Shown here: positions 26,679-34,717 of the stretch, in pieces
Layout of the letters: each line of letters begins with the position of its first letter
Position numbering within the stretch: the first letter of the stretch is position 1
Origin: Sedimenticola sp.
GTDB lineage: Bacteria > Pseudomonadota > Gammaproteobacteria > Chromatiales > Chromatiaceae
Reading direction: 5' to 3'
Assembly (NCBI GenBank): GCA_026994195.1
Contig: JALWRH010000076.1
Span: forward strand, 10,256-53,754
Length of the DNA stretch: 43,499 bases
The notes under the pieces: model-generated
Seen by the model: only the letters and a program-made list of their open reading frames with translations
The model's database searches: none
What the model was told of the DNA's origin: nothing
Translations under genes and position numbers: made by a program

Positions 26679-26790
26679 CTCTGCCGTATCGGCGCCAGTG
26701 GCGGGTTTTACCCGGGTCGGGAGAACCGCTGCTGTTATCTAAATGCCTGGGTGACATACCCGGCTTTCAGAAATCTTGGGAATCACGTAT

Positions 26791-27942
26791 ATGAGCAATA
26801 TCAGGACAATGCGGGCGGCGGTCGTGGCTTTCGTCATTTCGCTCGGAAGCCTAGGCTCGGCACTGGCAGAGGGCAAGAATTCATTCGGCGAAATCTTTGT
26901 GGTGCAGGCTTCAGATCGCCAGCCTACCGTGTCCATTGGCGGCACTGTGGTGCCTTACAAACAGGTTACTCTGGCCGCGCAGATTCCCGGACGGGTCAAG
27001 TACATTGCCGGCATCGAAGGGGATGCGTTCAAGGAGGGCACGCTTTTGGTGGCTATCGATGACTCGGAGCTTCTGGCCAAGCGGGCCGCCGCCTATGCCC
27101 AATTGTCGTCTGCAGAAGCGGAACTGCGCAATGCCGGGGTGCAGTATTCCCGGGAACTGTGGTCGCCCAAGTCCAAGGCGGCTCCTGGTGGCATGGGCAT
27201 TCCCAATCTTTTCGACCAGATGTTTACCAGTGGGGCGGAGGACTTCATGGGCGAGCGTGACCGCGGAGCGGAGCGCAGCGCTGATCTGTATGCCTCCACC
27301 ACCCGTATCGAGCAAGCCCGTTCGGCTATCATGCGCGCCCGTTCGGAGATCCAGGCCATCGAGGCCAAGCTGCGCGACGCCAAGAGCCTGGCGCCTTTTG
27401 ATGGCGTGATCATGAACAAGATGGTGGAAGTGGGCGATACAGTGCAGCCTGGTGTGCCCATGCTGCGCTTTGCCGATATCACCTGGCTGCAGGTGGAACT
27501 GGACATCCCCGCCCGCCTGGTTACGGGCCTTCAGGAAATGATGGTGCTGAAGAAAGCAGCAACCTTTGACGATTACGCGGAACCCGTGGACGTGCGCGTT
27601 GCCCAGATCTACCCCATGGCGGATGCCCAGCGCCACACGATCAAGGTCAAGTTTGATATCCCCCAGGGAATATCCCAACCGGGTATGTATGCCAAGATCA
27701 GTATTCCGGATACCAGCCATGCGGCGGAAACCGGCAGCCTGCCGGTGATTCCTGCCTCAGCCATTCGCTATCGCGGCAGCCTGCCCGTGGTCTATGTGCA
27801 AAATGAGGAAGGCAAGCCGGAACTGCGCCTGATTCGTGAGGGCCGCCGTCTGGACAATGGCATGGTCACCGTGCTTTCCGGCCTGGCGCCGGGGGACAAG
27901 ATTTGGGTCAATCCGCGGCCAGGGATGATTTCCGGTTCATGA
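26791..27942 (+). CDS. RND efflux periplasmic adaptor (HlyD/MFP family)
   Basis: 383 residues from the ATG at 26791; a TTG five codons upstream is also in frame. A Sec signal peptide ends near ALA. The order is a beta-barrel/lipoyl first half (GTVVPYKQVTLAAQIPGRV), a helical hairpin with a long insertion (about residues 110-190, including a Met/Phe-rich loop), a lipoyl second half (LAPFDGVIMNKMVEVGDTV), a beta-barrel and a membrane-proximal domain. It should link the RND pump encoded 169 nt downstream to an outer-membrane channel not present here. Confidence 0.88.
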   Translation: MSNIRTMRAAVVAFVISLGSLGSALAEGKNSFGEIFVVQASDRQPTVSIGGTVVPYKQVTLAAQIPGRVKYIAGIEGDAFKEGTLLVAIDDSELLAKRAAAYAQLSSAEAELRNAGVQYSRELWSPKSKAAPGGMGIPNLFDQMFTSGAEDFMGERDRGAERSADLYASTTRIEQARSAIMRARSEIQAIEAKLRDAKSLAPFDGVIMNKMVEVGDTVQPGVPMLRFADITWLQVELDIPARLVTGLQEMMVLKKAATFDDYAEPVDVRVAQIYPMADAQRHTIKVKFDIPQGISQPGMYAKISIPDTSHAAETGSLPVIPASAIRYRGSLPVVYVQNEEGKPELRLIREGRRLDNGMVTVLSGLAPGDKIWVNPRPGMISGS

Positions 27943-28111
27943 TTGAATGCCGGCAACCGTTCTTCTCAGGAGAAGAACCCCATGCCGTTAGGCGCAGGAT
28001 TGAATAACCGGGAATGGATACCTGCGCAGTTTGTCTGTATCGGCCCGTACACGAACATGACCCCGCCAGGGACCATGAACTACAAAACAACTTACACAGG
28101 TTATTGATGGT

Positions 28112-31100
28112 ATGAGTGATCTCGATACCAAGCCCCACAATCCCCCGCTGTCCGGCATCGTGGAAGAATCCGAGAATCTCGGGATAGCGGGGCGTACGGC
28201 GCGCTTCTTCATCAATTCCCCCCTGTCGCCCCTGTTGTACATGACCATGTTCCTGCTGGGTCTGGCCGGCCTGATCATGACGCCGCGCCAGGAAGATCCA
28301 CAGATCTCCGTGCCCCTCATCGACCTTTTCGTTCAATACCCGGGCGCTCCTGTGGAAGAAGTGGCTTCTCTGGCCATTCAACCCCTGGAACGCATGATGT
28401 GGGAGATAGAGGGGGTCAAGCACGTATATTCCGCTTCCAGGCGCGGTGGCGGCATGGTTACCGTGCAGTTCGAGGTGGGCGAGGAGATGGAACCCTCCCT
28501 GGTGAAGGTCAATGAACAGCTGGCCTCCAACATGGACAAGATTCCCAATGGCGTTTCGCCACCCCTGGTGCAGGCCAAAGGCATCGACGACGTGCCGGTG
28601 GTCACTTTGACCTTGTGGTCCGACAAGGATTTCAACGGAGACGGTATTCCCGACGTGGACGACAGTCAGCTGCGCCGCCTGGCCCTGTCTGTGCTGCAGT
28701 CCATCAAGGAGATTCCCGAGACCGGCGAGGGCTTCGTGGTGGGCGGGCGCGCCGAGCAGGTGACTATCGAAGTGCTGCCCGAGCGTCTGGCCGGTTACGG
28801 CATCAGCCTGGGGCAGGTGGCCCAGGCCATTCAGAAGGCCAACTCAGAACAGCAGGCTGGCAACGTGGAAGCTGCCGGCACGCATTTCTCGGTGGTCACC
28901 GGCAAGTTTCTGCAGACTGCTGATGATATCAACCATCTCAAGGTTGGCAGCCACAATGGTGTGCCCGTGTATGTACGGGATGTGGCCCTGGTGCGCCAGG
29001 GTCCGGAAGATGCCAAGCGCATGGTGGCATACTACACGGGAGCCGCATCGGAGAATCCGGATCTGGCAGTCAGTGTGCCTGCGGTGACCATTGCCATTGC
29101 CAAGAAGAAAGGCACCAATGGCGTCACGGTGGCGAACAAGGTGCTGGAACGGGTGGAGGAACTCAAGGGCCGCCTGATTCCCAGCAATGTGCAGGTGAGT
29201 GTCACCCGCAATTACGGCAAGACTGCCAATGATAAGGTCAGGGCGCTGATCTTCAAGCTGTTCGTGGCTACTTTCTTCGTGTTCATCCTGGTCTGGTGGG
29301 CCTTCCGCGCCCTCAAACCCGCCATGGTGGTGTTGCTGGTCATTCCCGTGGTGTTGCTGTTCACGGTTTTTGGAGCCTGGATGCTGGGCTTCACCATCGA
29401 CCGGGTGTCCCTGTTCGCCCTGATTTTCTCGATTGGCATCCTGGTGGATGATGCCATTGTAGTGGTGGAGAACATCTACCGGCGCTGGCTGGAGGAAGGC
29501 AAGACGGATTCTGAAACTGCCGTGGATGCCGTGCGGGAAGTGGGCAACCCCACCATCCTCGCCACGCTTACGGTCATCGGCGCTCTCCTGCCCATGGGCT
29601 TCGTGTCCGGCATGATGGGCCCCTATATGATGCCCATTCCTGCCTTGGGCACAGTGGCCATGATCATCTCTTTGTTTGCCGCCTTTGTGTTCACCCCCTG
29701 GCTGGCGATTCATCCCCTGTTCCGTCCTTCCATGGAGTATTTGGCTGTGGCGGAAAAACGTGAGCACAAGGAAGCAGAGAAGCTGGAGAAGGTTTACCGG
29801 CGCATTCTCATGCCCATGATAGAGAATCCGCGCAAAGCGCGGCGTTTCCGTCTGGCCATGTGGGGCGTGTTCCTGCTCATGTGTTCCATGTTCTATTTCA
29901 AGCTGGTGGTAGTGAAAATGCTGCCCCTGGACAACAAGCCCGAGTATTCGGTGGTTCTGGATATGCCGGAGGGCACGGCTCTGGCAGAGACGGCGAACCG
30001 TGCCAACCAAGTCGCCAACCTGGTGCGCAAGCTGCCGGAAGTGACCGCAGTGCAGGTCTATGTGGGCACCGCCAAGCCCTATGATTTCAACGGCATGGTG
30101 CGGCACTATTATTTGCGCAAGGAACCCTGGCAGGCTGAAATACAGGTACAGCTGCTGGACAAGCACAAGCGCAAGCGCAGCAGCCACGAGATTGCAGTAG
30201 AGACCCGGGCGCGGCTCAAGGAGCTGTTCAAGGATGTGGAAACCAATTTTGCCGTGGTGGAAATGCCGCCAGGCCCGCCGGTACTGCAGTCTGTGGTGGC
30301 TACGGTGTACGGGCCTGATGCCCCCACGCGGCGCAAGGTGGCGGAGGATCTGACCGGGATCTTCTCGGAAGCGCCCAATCTGGTTGACGTGGACAACTAC
30401 ATGGTCAAGCCCCATGACTACTGGCGTTTCATGGTGGACCGGGACAAAGCCGATATGCGCGGCATTTCTGTGGATTCCATCAATAAGAACCTGGCTATGG
30501 CTTTGGGCGGCATGGTTTTGGGCGATGTCAAGCAGCGGGCCGGCCATGAACCGGTGAATATCGTGATTCAGGTGCCTCTGGCGGAGCGCTCGCAGATCAG
30601 CCGCCTGGGAGATCTGCTCATCCAGTCCGTGGATGGCGTGGGTGTACCCCTGCGAGAACTGGGTGAATTCAAACGGGTGCCCGTGGAGCCCACGGTGTTC
30701 AACAAGGATCTGCGTGCCGTGGAGTATGTGGTAGCCGATGTAGGCGGGCGCCTGGCAGCGCCTGTGTACGGCATGATGCAGGTTGAAGATCTGCTGGCCA
30801 ACTGGAAGGACGGCAAACCTTATGTCACTCCGGACAACATTACGCTGGCGGACCACACTTACTGGACCGGACCTCCTCCCACGGAGGGTCAATCCAGCTT
30901 CGAGTGGACCGGTGAATGGACGGTTACCTACGAAACTTTCCGGGATATGGGGGCGGCTTTTGGCGCAGCCCTGGTGCTGATCTATATACTTGTGGTGTGG
31001 GAGTTTGGCAACTTCCGCATTCCTGCACTCATCATGTCTCCTATTCCCCTGACCCTGCTGGGTATTCTTCCGATGCATGCCATCTTCTTCGCCCTGGGCC

Positions 31101-32326
31101 TGGGTGGAGAATTCACGGCTACCTCCATGATTGGCTGGATTGCCCTGGCGGGTATCATCGTGCGCAACTCCATTCTGCTGGTGGATTTCTCTATTCACGA
31201 AGTGCAAAAAGGTGTAAGTGTGCCGGAGGCGGTGATTCGGGCCTGTAAGACCCGTACACGTCCTATTCTGATAACGGCCTTTGCTCTGGTTTTTGCTTCT
31301 TCAGTCATCTTCTTTGATCCCATCTTTCAGGGTATGGCAATTTCCCTGGCGTCTGGCGTACTGGTATCCACCATTCTGACCCTGGTGGTCATTCCTTTGG
31401 GCATGGTGTCCGCCTCTGATTCCCTGTGCGAGGCAGCAGGACGCCGTTGTCCCAAGCCCTCCAAAGGCAAGAAAGGACCACAGGGTGGCAGTTCCGGAAG
31501 TGGTGGCAGGACTTTCCTCAAACGGGGCTGGAATGTTGTAGCCACGGTTCTGATCGGTGCTTTTGGTCTTCTTGCTTCGGTTATCCGCATGTTCCGTGGC
31601 AAAGGCAAAGCTCAGCCTCACCAGGCTGCGCCGGCAGAATCTTCCAGGACCCCAAGAACTGCCGAGCAGGAAAAACCTGATATACAAGAAAAGCCTGTGG
31701 AGAAGAAGCCCATAGAGAAAAGCCGCACCTCCTTGGTATCTGACGAGGAGGAGGGCAAGTCTTTGGATGTGGAGCGTATCGAAAGGGATCTGGAAATCAT
31801 CGCCCAGCCCCTGCGCAAGTCGGCCGCGCCGGCAGTAGAGACATCCAAGCAACCTGGGCGCGCTTCCAAGAAAACAGTCAGGAAGCCGCCAGTGAAAAAA
31901 GCTGCCGCCACGAAAAAGCCTGCTTCAAGGGTGGCGGGCAAGTCTGCTGGTACAACGGTTGCTGATGCAACAAAGAACAAACCTTCCGCAAAGAAAACGG
32001 CGACGGACAAGACAGCGGTCAGGAAAGCTGCTGCTAAAAAGCCGGTGGCCAAGAAAAAAGCTGTCACCAAGAAGTCAGAGGCAAAGCCATCGGCTCCCAA
32101 GAAAACAACGGTGAAAAAGTCAGCAGCCAAGAAAACAGCCAGTAAGAAAACACCGGTTACACAGAAGCGTACACCGGGCAAAGCTCCGCTGAAATCCGCC
32201 ACGGCGGCGCCACGTAAAAAAGTTGCCAAGAAGAAAGTGATACCCGTAGCCGTTGCCAGGAAAAGTGGCCGGCGGGGTATCCGCTTGAAAAGTCTGGACA
32301 GCAGCGATGATGGTCTATCATCCTGA
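28112..32326 (+). CDS. RND transporter with H1-like lysine-rich tail
   Basis: 1404 residues, about 350 more than usual. Residues 1 to about 1100 are a full RND pump: N-terminal TM1, two large periplasmic loops, TM4 with the conserved GILVDDAIVVVENI proton-relay aspartates, and the second TM bundle ending near VVIPLGM. The first periplasmic loop has an inserted DFNGDGIPDVDDSQ, an EF-hand-like calcium loop. After the twelfth segment comes an extra hydrophobic stretch (about 1140-1158) and then a 245-residue tail. The end of the tail (1253-1376) has 38 lysines in 124 residues, with repeated KKxA/AKKP/VKKS motifs like histone H1 or AlgP. Substrate is unknown. The start has a poor Shine-Dalgarno. 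Confidence 0.9.
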   Translation: MSDLDTKPHNPPLSGIVEESENLGIAGRTARFFINSPLSPLLYMTMFLLGLAGLIMTPRQEDPQISVPLIDLFVQYPGAPVEEVASLAIQPLERMMWEIEGVKHVYSASRRGGGMVTVQFEVGEEMEPSLVKVNEQLASNMDKIPNGVSPPLVQAKGIDDVPVVTLTLWSDKDFNGDGIPDVDDSQLRRLALSVLQSIKEIPETGEGFVVGGRAEQVTIEVLPERLAGYGISLGQVAQAIQKANSEQQAGNVEAAGTHFSVVTGKFLQTADDINHLKVGSHNGVPVYVRDVALVRQGPEDAKRMVAYYTGAASENPDLAVSVPAVTIAIAKKKGTNGVTVANKVLERVEELKGRLIPSNVQVSVTRNYGKTANDKVRALIFKLFVATFFVFILVWWAFRALKPAMVVLLVIPVVLLFTVFGAWMLGFTIDRVSLFALIFSIGILVDDAIVVVENIYRRWLEEGKTDSETAVDAVREVGNPTILATLTVIGALLPMGFVSGMMGPYMMPIPALGTVAMIISLFAAFVFTPWLAIHPLFRPSMEYLAVAEKREHKEAEKLEKVYRRILMPMIENPRKARRFRLAMWGVFLLMCSMFYFKLVVVKMLPLDNKPEYSVVLDMPEGTALAETANRANQVANLVRKLPEVTAVQVYVGTAKPYDFNGMVRHYYLRKEPWQAEIQVQLLDKHKRKRSSHEIAVETRARLKELFKDVETNFAVVEMPPGPPVLQSVVATVYGPDAPTRRKVAEDLTGIFSEAPNLVDVDNYMVKPHDYWRFMVDRDKADMRGISVDSINKNLAMALGGMVLGDVKQRAGHEPVNIVIQVPLAERSQISRLGDLLIQSVDGVGVPLRELGEFKRVPVEPTVFNKDLRAVEYVVADVGGRLAAPVYGMMQVEDLLANWKDGKPYVTPDNITLADHTYWTGPPPTEGQSSFEWTGEWTVTYETFRDMGAAFGAALVLIYILVVWEFGNFRIPALIMSPIPLTLLGILPMHAIFFALGLGGEFTATSMIGWIALAGIIVRNSILLVDFSIHEVQKGVSVPEAVIRACKTRTRPILITAFALVFASSVIFFDPIFQGMAISLASGVLVSTILTLVVIPLGMVSASDSLCEAAGRRCPKPSKGKKGPQGGSSGSGGRTFLKRGWNVVATVLIGAFGLLASVIRMFRGKGKAQPHQAAPAESSRTPRTAEQEKPDIQEKPVEKKPIEKSRTSLVSDEEEGKSLDVERIERDLEIIAQPLRKSAAPAVETSKQPGRASKKTVRKPPVKKAAATKKPASRVAGKSAGTTVADATKNKPSAKKTATDKTAVRKAAAKKPVAKKKAVTKKSEAKPSAPKKTTVKKSAAKKTASKKTPVTQKRTPGKAPLKSATAAPRKKVAKKKVIPVAVARKSGRRGIRLKSLDSSDDGLSS

Positions 32327-32454
32327 TTGTATTCAGGTTTGGTAAAAAGGGGAGGGGCCGAAAGAAACTATGTTGGGTTTCCGAGCCAAGGCCTGCGTTT
32401 TGTGTACAGCTGAGTTTCTGACGGTTTTGTTCAGGCCTGTTCAGTTGTTCTTCT

Positions 32455-32476
32455 ACCTGAACCCGCGGATTCAGGT
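32455..32476 (+). other. hairpin in parA leader
   Basis: ACCTGAA (32455-32461) and TTCAGGT (32470-32476) form a 7-bp stem 27 nt before the parA-like start. It lies in the 176-nt gap after the RND gene. It could be an operator or a leader structure. I found no good -35/-10 pair and no T-run terminator in this gap. Confidence 0.35.
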
Positions 32477-32502
32477 TCTAATGAATTAGGGAGATACCGG
32501 CA

Positions 32503-33141
32503 ATGATTACCCTCATTGGAAGCCTCAAGGGTGGATCCGGAAAAAGCACCATCACTTTCAATCTGGCCGTCTGGCTGTCTCTGGCCGAACAGAACGTGCT
32601 CGCCATCGATGCAGATCCTCAGGCCACGCTGACGGATGTTGTGGATGTGCGTACTGAAGAAGGCTATGAGCCCCCGGTTATCCTGGGCAGCAAAACACTA
32701 CTTACAAACCGCAAGAAGCTCGACGAGTATGATGAAGTGTTAGTGGATGTGGGTACGGCGGACCTGCACAGTTTCAAACAGGCCATCGCTGTTGCTGACA
32801 GGATCGTGGTTCCTGTGCCCCCCAGCCAGGCGGATATCTGGTCTACCCAACGTTTTCTGCGCCTCATCGATTCTGTGGTTTCAGACAGCCGCAGGCCGGA
32901 AGTGATGGGTTTCATCAACCGGGCCGACACTCACCGTGCCATTCGTGAAAGTGATGAAGCTGCTGCAGCCCTGGTATCTCTGCCGGGCATCAAGTTCATC
33001 AAGGCGCGCCTGGCCCAGCGTACCGCTTTCCGCCGTTCCTTCAGTGAGGGACTGGGGGTATTTGAGATGGATCCCCGGAGCAAGGGGGCGCTGGAGTGGA
33101 ATGCTCTGGCAGCCGTGCTTTACGCCCATGTGGTCGGTTGA
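32503..33141 (+). CDS. orphan ParA-family ATPase
   Basis: 212 residues. The deviant Walker A is KGGSGKST (K9 signature lysine, K14), Walker A' is IDADPQAT, and Walker B is DEVLVDVG. The short length and lack of an N-terminal HTH resemble ParA-like positioning proteins (as in chemotaxis-array, carboxysome or cellulose-synthase partitioning) rather than plasmid SopA/P1 ParA. No ParB gene or parS-like repeats are near. AGGGAG precedes the ATG. It is followed by a membrane coiled-coil protein, its most likely partner. Confidence 0.88.
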   Translation: MITLIGSLKGGSGKSTITFNLAVWLSLAEQNVLAIDADPQATLTDVVDVRTEEGYEPPVILGSKTLLTNRKKLDEYDEVLVDVGTADLHSFKQAIAVADRIVVPVPPSQADIWSTQRFLRLIDSVVSDSRRPEVMGFINRADTHRAIRESDEAAAALVSLPGIKFIKARLAQRTAFRRSFSEGLGVFEMDPRSKGALEWNALAAVLYAHVVG

Positions 33142-33186
33142 GACAGACCTGTTTCACACTTGGTATGGCTAATCAGCACAGTTTTG

Positions 33187-33215
33187 TTGTGCATAAGAAA
33201 AATTATGAGTAGAAT
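33187..33215 (+). promoter_or_regulatory. sigma70-like promoter before coiled-coil gene
   Basis: TTGTGC (33187-33192), a 17-nt spacer, and TAGAAT (33210-33215). The -10 matches five of six, the -35 four of six. It lies in the 135-nt gap after the parA-like gene and would start transcription near 33222, about 55 nt before the next gene. Confidence 0.45.
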
Positions 33216-33276
33216 CAGTATAAGTTTCTATCCTTTGTTGTCATAGGGTAAAGGATGAAACAGGCTTACATTTAAG

Positions 33277-33780
33277 GTGACAGCATTGAGCTCCCAGGAA
33301 GAAGACAAACAGCAGGTAACCGATCAGGAGGGTATTACACGCCTGTCGGAAGTCTTCGAAACCAGTGCCCGTCGCTGGGAATTGATCATTTATCCTTCCA
33401 TGTTTGCTTTCGTTGTGCTGGCAGCCTATGGCTTCTTTCTTATCTACCGCCTGGCCGGTGATATGCATTATATGGTCATCAGCGTGGATACCCACATGTC
33501 CGTGCTTTCCAGCAATATGCAGAGCATGTCAGAGAACATGGGGCAGATGACTACCAATATCCGCACCATGACGGTGAGCCTGGACTCCATGGAACACAAA
33601 ATGGGGACGCTGCAGCCTATATTGGCGAGCATGGAGTCCATGGATGATTCCATGAAGTCTCTGAATGCATCGACTCGTGCCATGACCTTTGCCACCCAGG
33701 GCATGCAGCATGATATGTCGCGGCTGAACACCAATGTGGGTCGGCCCATGTCGTTCATGAACAGTTTTATGCCCTGGTAG
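33277..33780 (+). CDS. membrane protein with methionine-cored coiled coil
   Basis: 167 residues, not recognised. The start is uncertain: GTG at 33277, or TTG at 33286, which has AAGGTG six bases upstream. An acidic cytoplasmic N-terminus is followed by one membrane segment (about residues 38-58). Then comes a coiled coil in which a/d core positions 70, 74, 77, 81, 84, 88, 91, 95, 98, 102, 105, 109, 112, 116 and 119 are all hydrophobic and nine of the fifteen are Met. The last 105 residues contain 19 Met. It could be a scaffold partner for the ParA ATPase. The 5'-nucleotidase gene starts two bases after its stop. Confidence 0.8.
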   Translation: MTALSSQEEDKQQVTDQEGITRLSEVFETSARRWELIIYPSMFAFVVLAAYGFFLIYRLAGDMHYMVISVDTHMSVLSSNMQSMSENMGQMTTNIRTMTVSLDSMEHKMGTLQPILASMESMDDSMKSLNASTRAMTFATQGMQHDMSRLNTNVGRPMSFMNSFMPW

Positions 33781-33782
33781 TT

Positions 33783-34709
33783 GTGGGTACTATCGAATCA
33801 CGACCCAACCTGGTTGTTGCCATATCCTCCCGCGCCCTGTTTGATCTGGATGAATCCCACCAGGTTTTCCAGCGCCAGGGCGTCGACGCCTATTATGAAT
33901 ACCAGATCCAGCACGAAGAGGATGTTCTTGAACCTGGGGTGGCCTTTTCCCTGGTGCGGAAGTTACTCAATCTGAATGATTTGTTTCAGGGGCGCATCAA
34001 GGTGGAAGTGGTGTTGCTGTCCAGGAACAGCGCGGATACCGGATTGCGGGTGTTCAACTCCATCGAACACCATGGCCTGGATATCACCCGGGCAGCGTTT
34101 ACGAGTGGTCGTAGTCCTTTTGAATATGCCTCCGTTTTGAATGCTCATTTGTTCCTGTCAGCAGATTCCGATGATGTAGCCCGGGCTTTAAAATCCGGTG
34201 TGGCGGCGGCAACCATTACACCCGCTCAACCGGGAGATGCCCTGGATCAGCCCATGAACAAAAAAGCCGATCAGCTGCGTATTGCATTTGATGGGGACGC
34301 AGTGCTGTTTTCGGACGAGGCGGAAAGGATCTACCGGCAACAGGGCCTGGAGGCTTTTGAGGCCAGTGAAAAGGCGGCTGCTAAGCGTCCTCTGGAGGCG
34401 GGGCCTTTTCGCTGTTTTCTGGAAGTGTTGCATAAGCTGCAGTCCCTGGCACCGGAAGGCACGGCGCCTATCCGCACAGCGCTGGTAACGGCCCGGGGGG
34501 CCCCTGCCCATGAACGGGTGATCCGCACCCTGAGAACCTGGGGGATACGCATTGATGAGGCTTTGTTTCTGGGCGGGATGGACAAGAGCGCCTTTCTCAA
34601 GGCCTTTCAGGCGGATATCTTCTTCGATGACCAGACGCACCACGTAGAGTCGGCGGCCCAGTTCGTTCCCGCCGGGCACGTACCCCACGGTGTGGCTAAT
34701 AAAGGTTGA
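33783..34709 (+). CDS. cytosolic 5'-nucleotidase (PF06189 type)
   Basis: 308 residues, GTG start two bases after the preceding stop. Conserved family segments include AISSRALFDLDESHQVF near the N-terminus, SRNSADTGLRVFNSIEHHGLDITRA, the HAD-like RIAFDGDAVLFSDE and the late FDDQTHH. The family is related to mammalian cN-I and hydrolyses nucleoside monophosphates. Its coupling to a ParA ATPase and a membrane coiled-coil protein is unusual. It converges on the FimX-like gene with an eight-base gap. Confidence 0.9.
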   Translation: MGTIESRPNLVVAISSRALFDLDESHQVFQRQGVDAYYEYQIQHEEDVLEPGVAFSLVRKLLNLNDLFQGRIKVEVVLLSRNSADTGLRVFNSIEHHGLDITRAAFTSGRSPFEYASVLNAHLFLSADSDDVARALKSGVAAATITPAQPGDALDQPMNKKADQLRIAFDGDAVLFSDEAERIYRQQGLEAFEASEKAAAKRPLEAGPFRCFLEVLHKLQSLAPEGTAPIRTALVTARGAPAHERVIRTLRTWGIRIDEALFLGGMDKSAFLKAFQADIFFDDQTHHVESAAQFVPAGHVPHGVANKG

Positions 34710-34717
34710 GCTGGTCT

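Noticed and set aside
27980-28110. Short frame of about 41 codons behind AGGAG, ending four bases before the RND start
   Set aside because: The position suits a leader peptide, but the residues show no signal or repeat pattern and I could not fix its ends with certainty.
28844-31207. Long minus-strand open frame (787 codons) opposite the RND gene
   Set aside because: It lies wholly antisense to a clearly recognised RND transporter, is His/Gln-rich as shadow frames are, and has no recognisable domain.
31855-32310. Lysine-rich tail as a separate gene or a tandem DNA repeat
   Set aside because: It is in one uninterrupted frame with the RND domain and no start codon with a ribosome-binding site was seen; the motif repeats are degenerate at DNA level.
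32326-32502. Possible parS or partition repeats near the ParA gene
   Set aside because: Only one 7-bp inverted repeat was found and no repeated motif, and no ParB gene is present.
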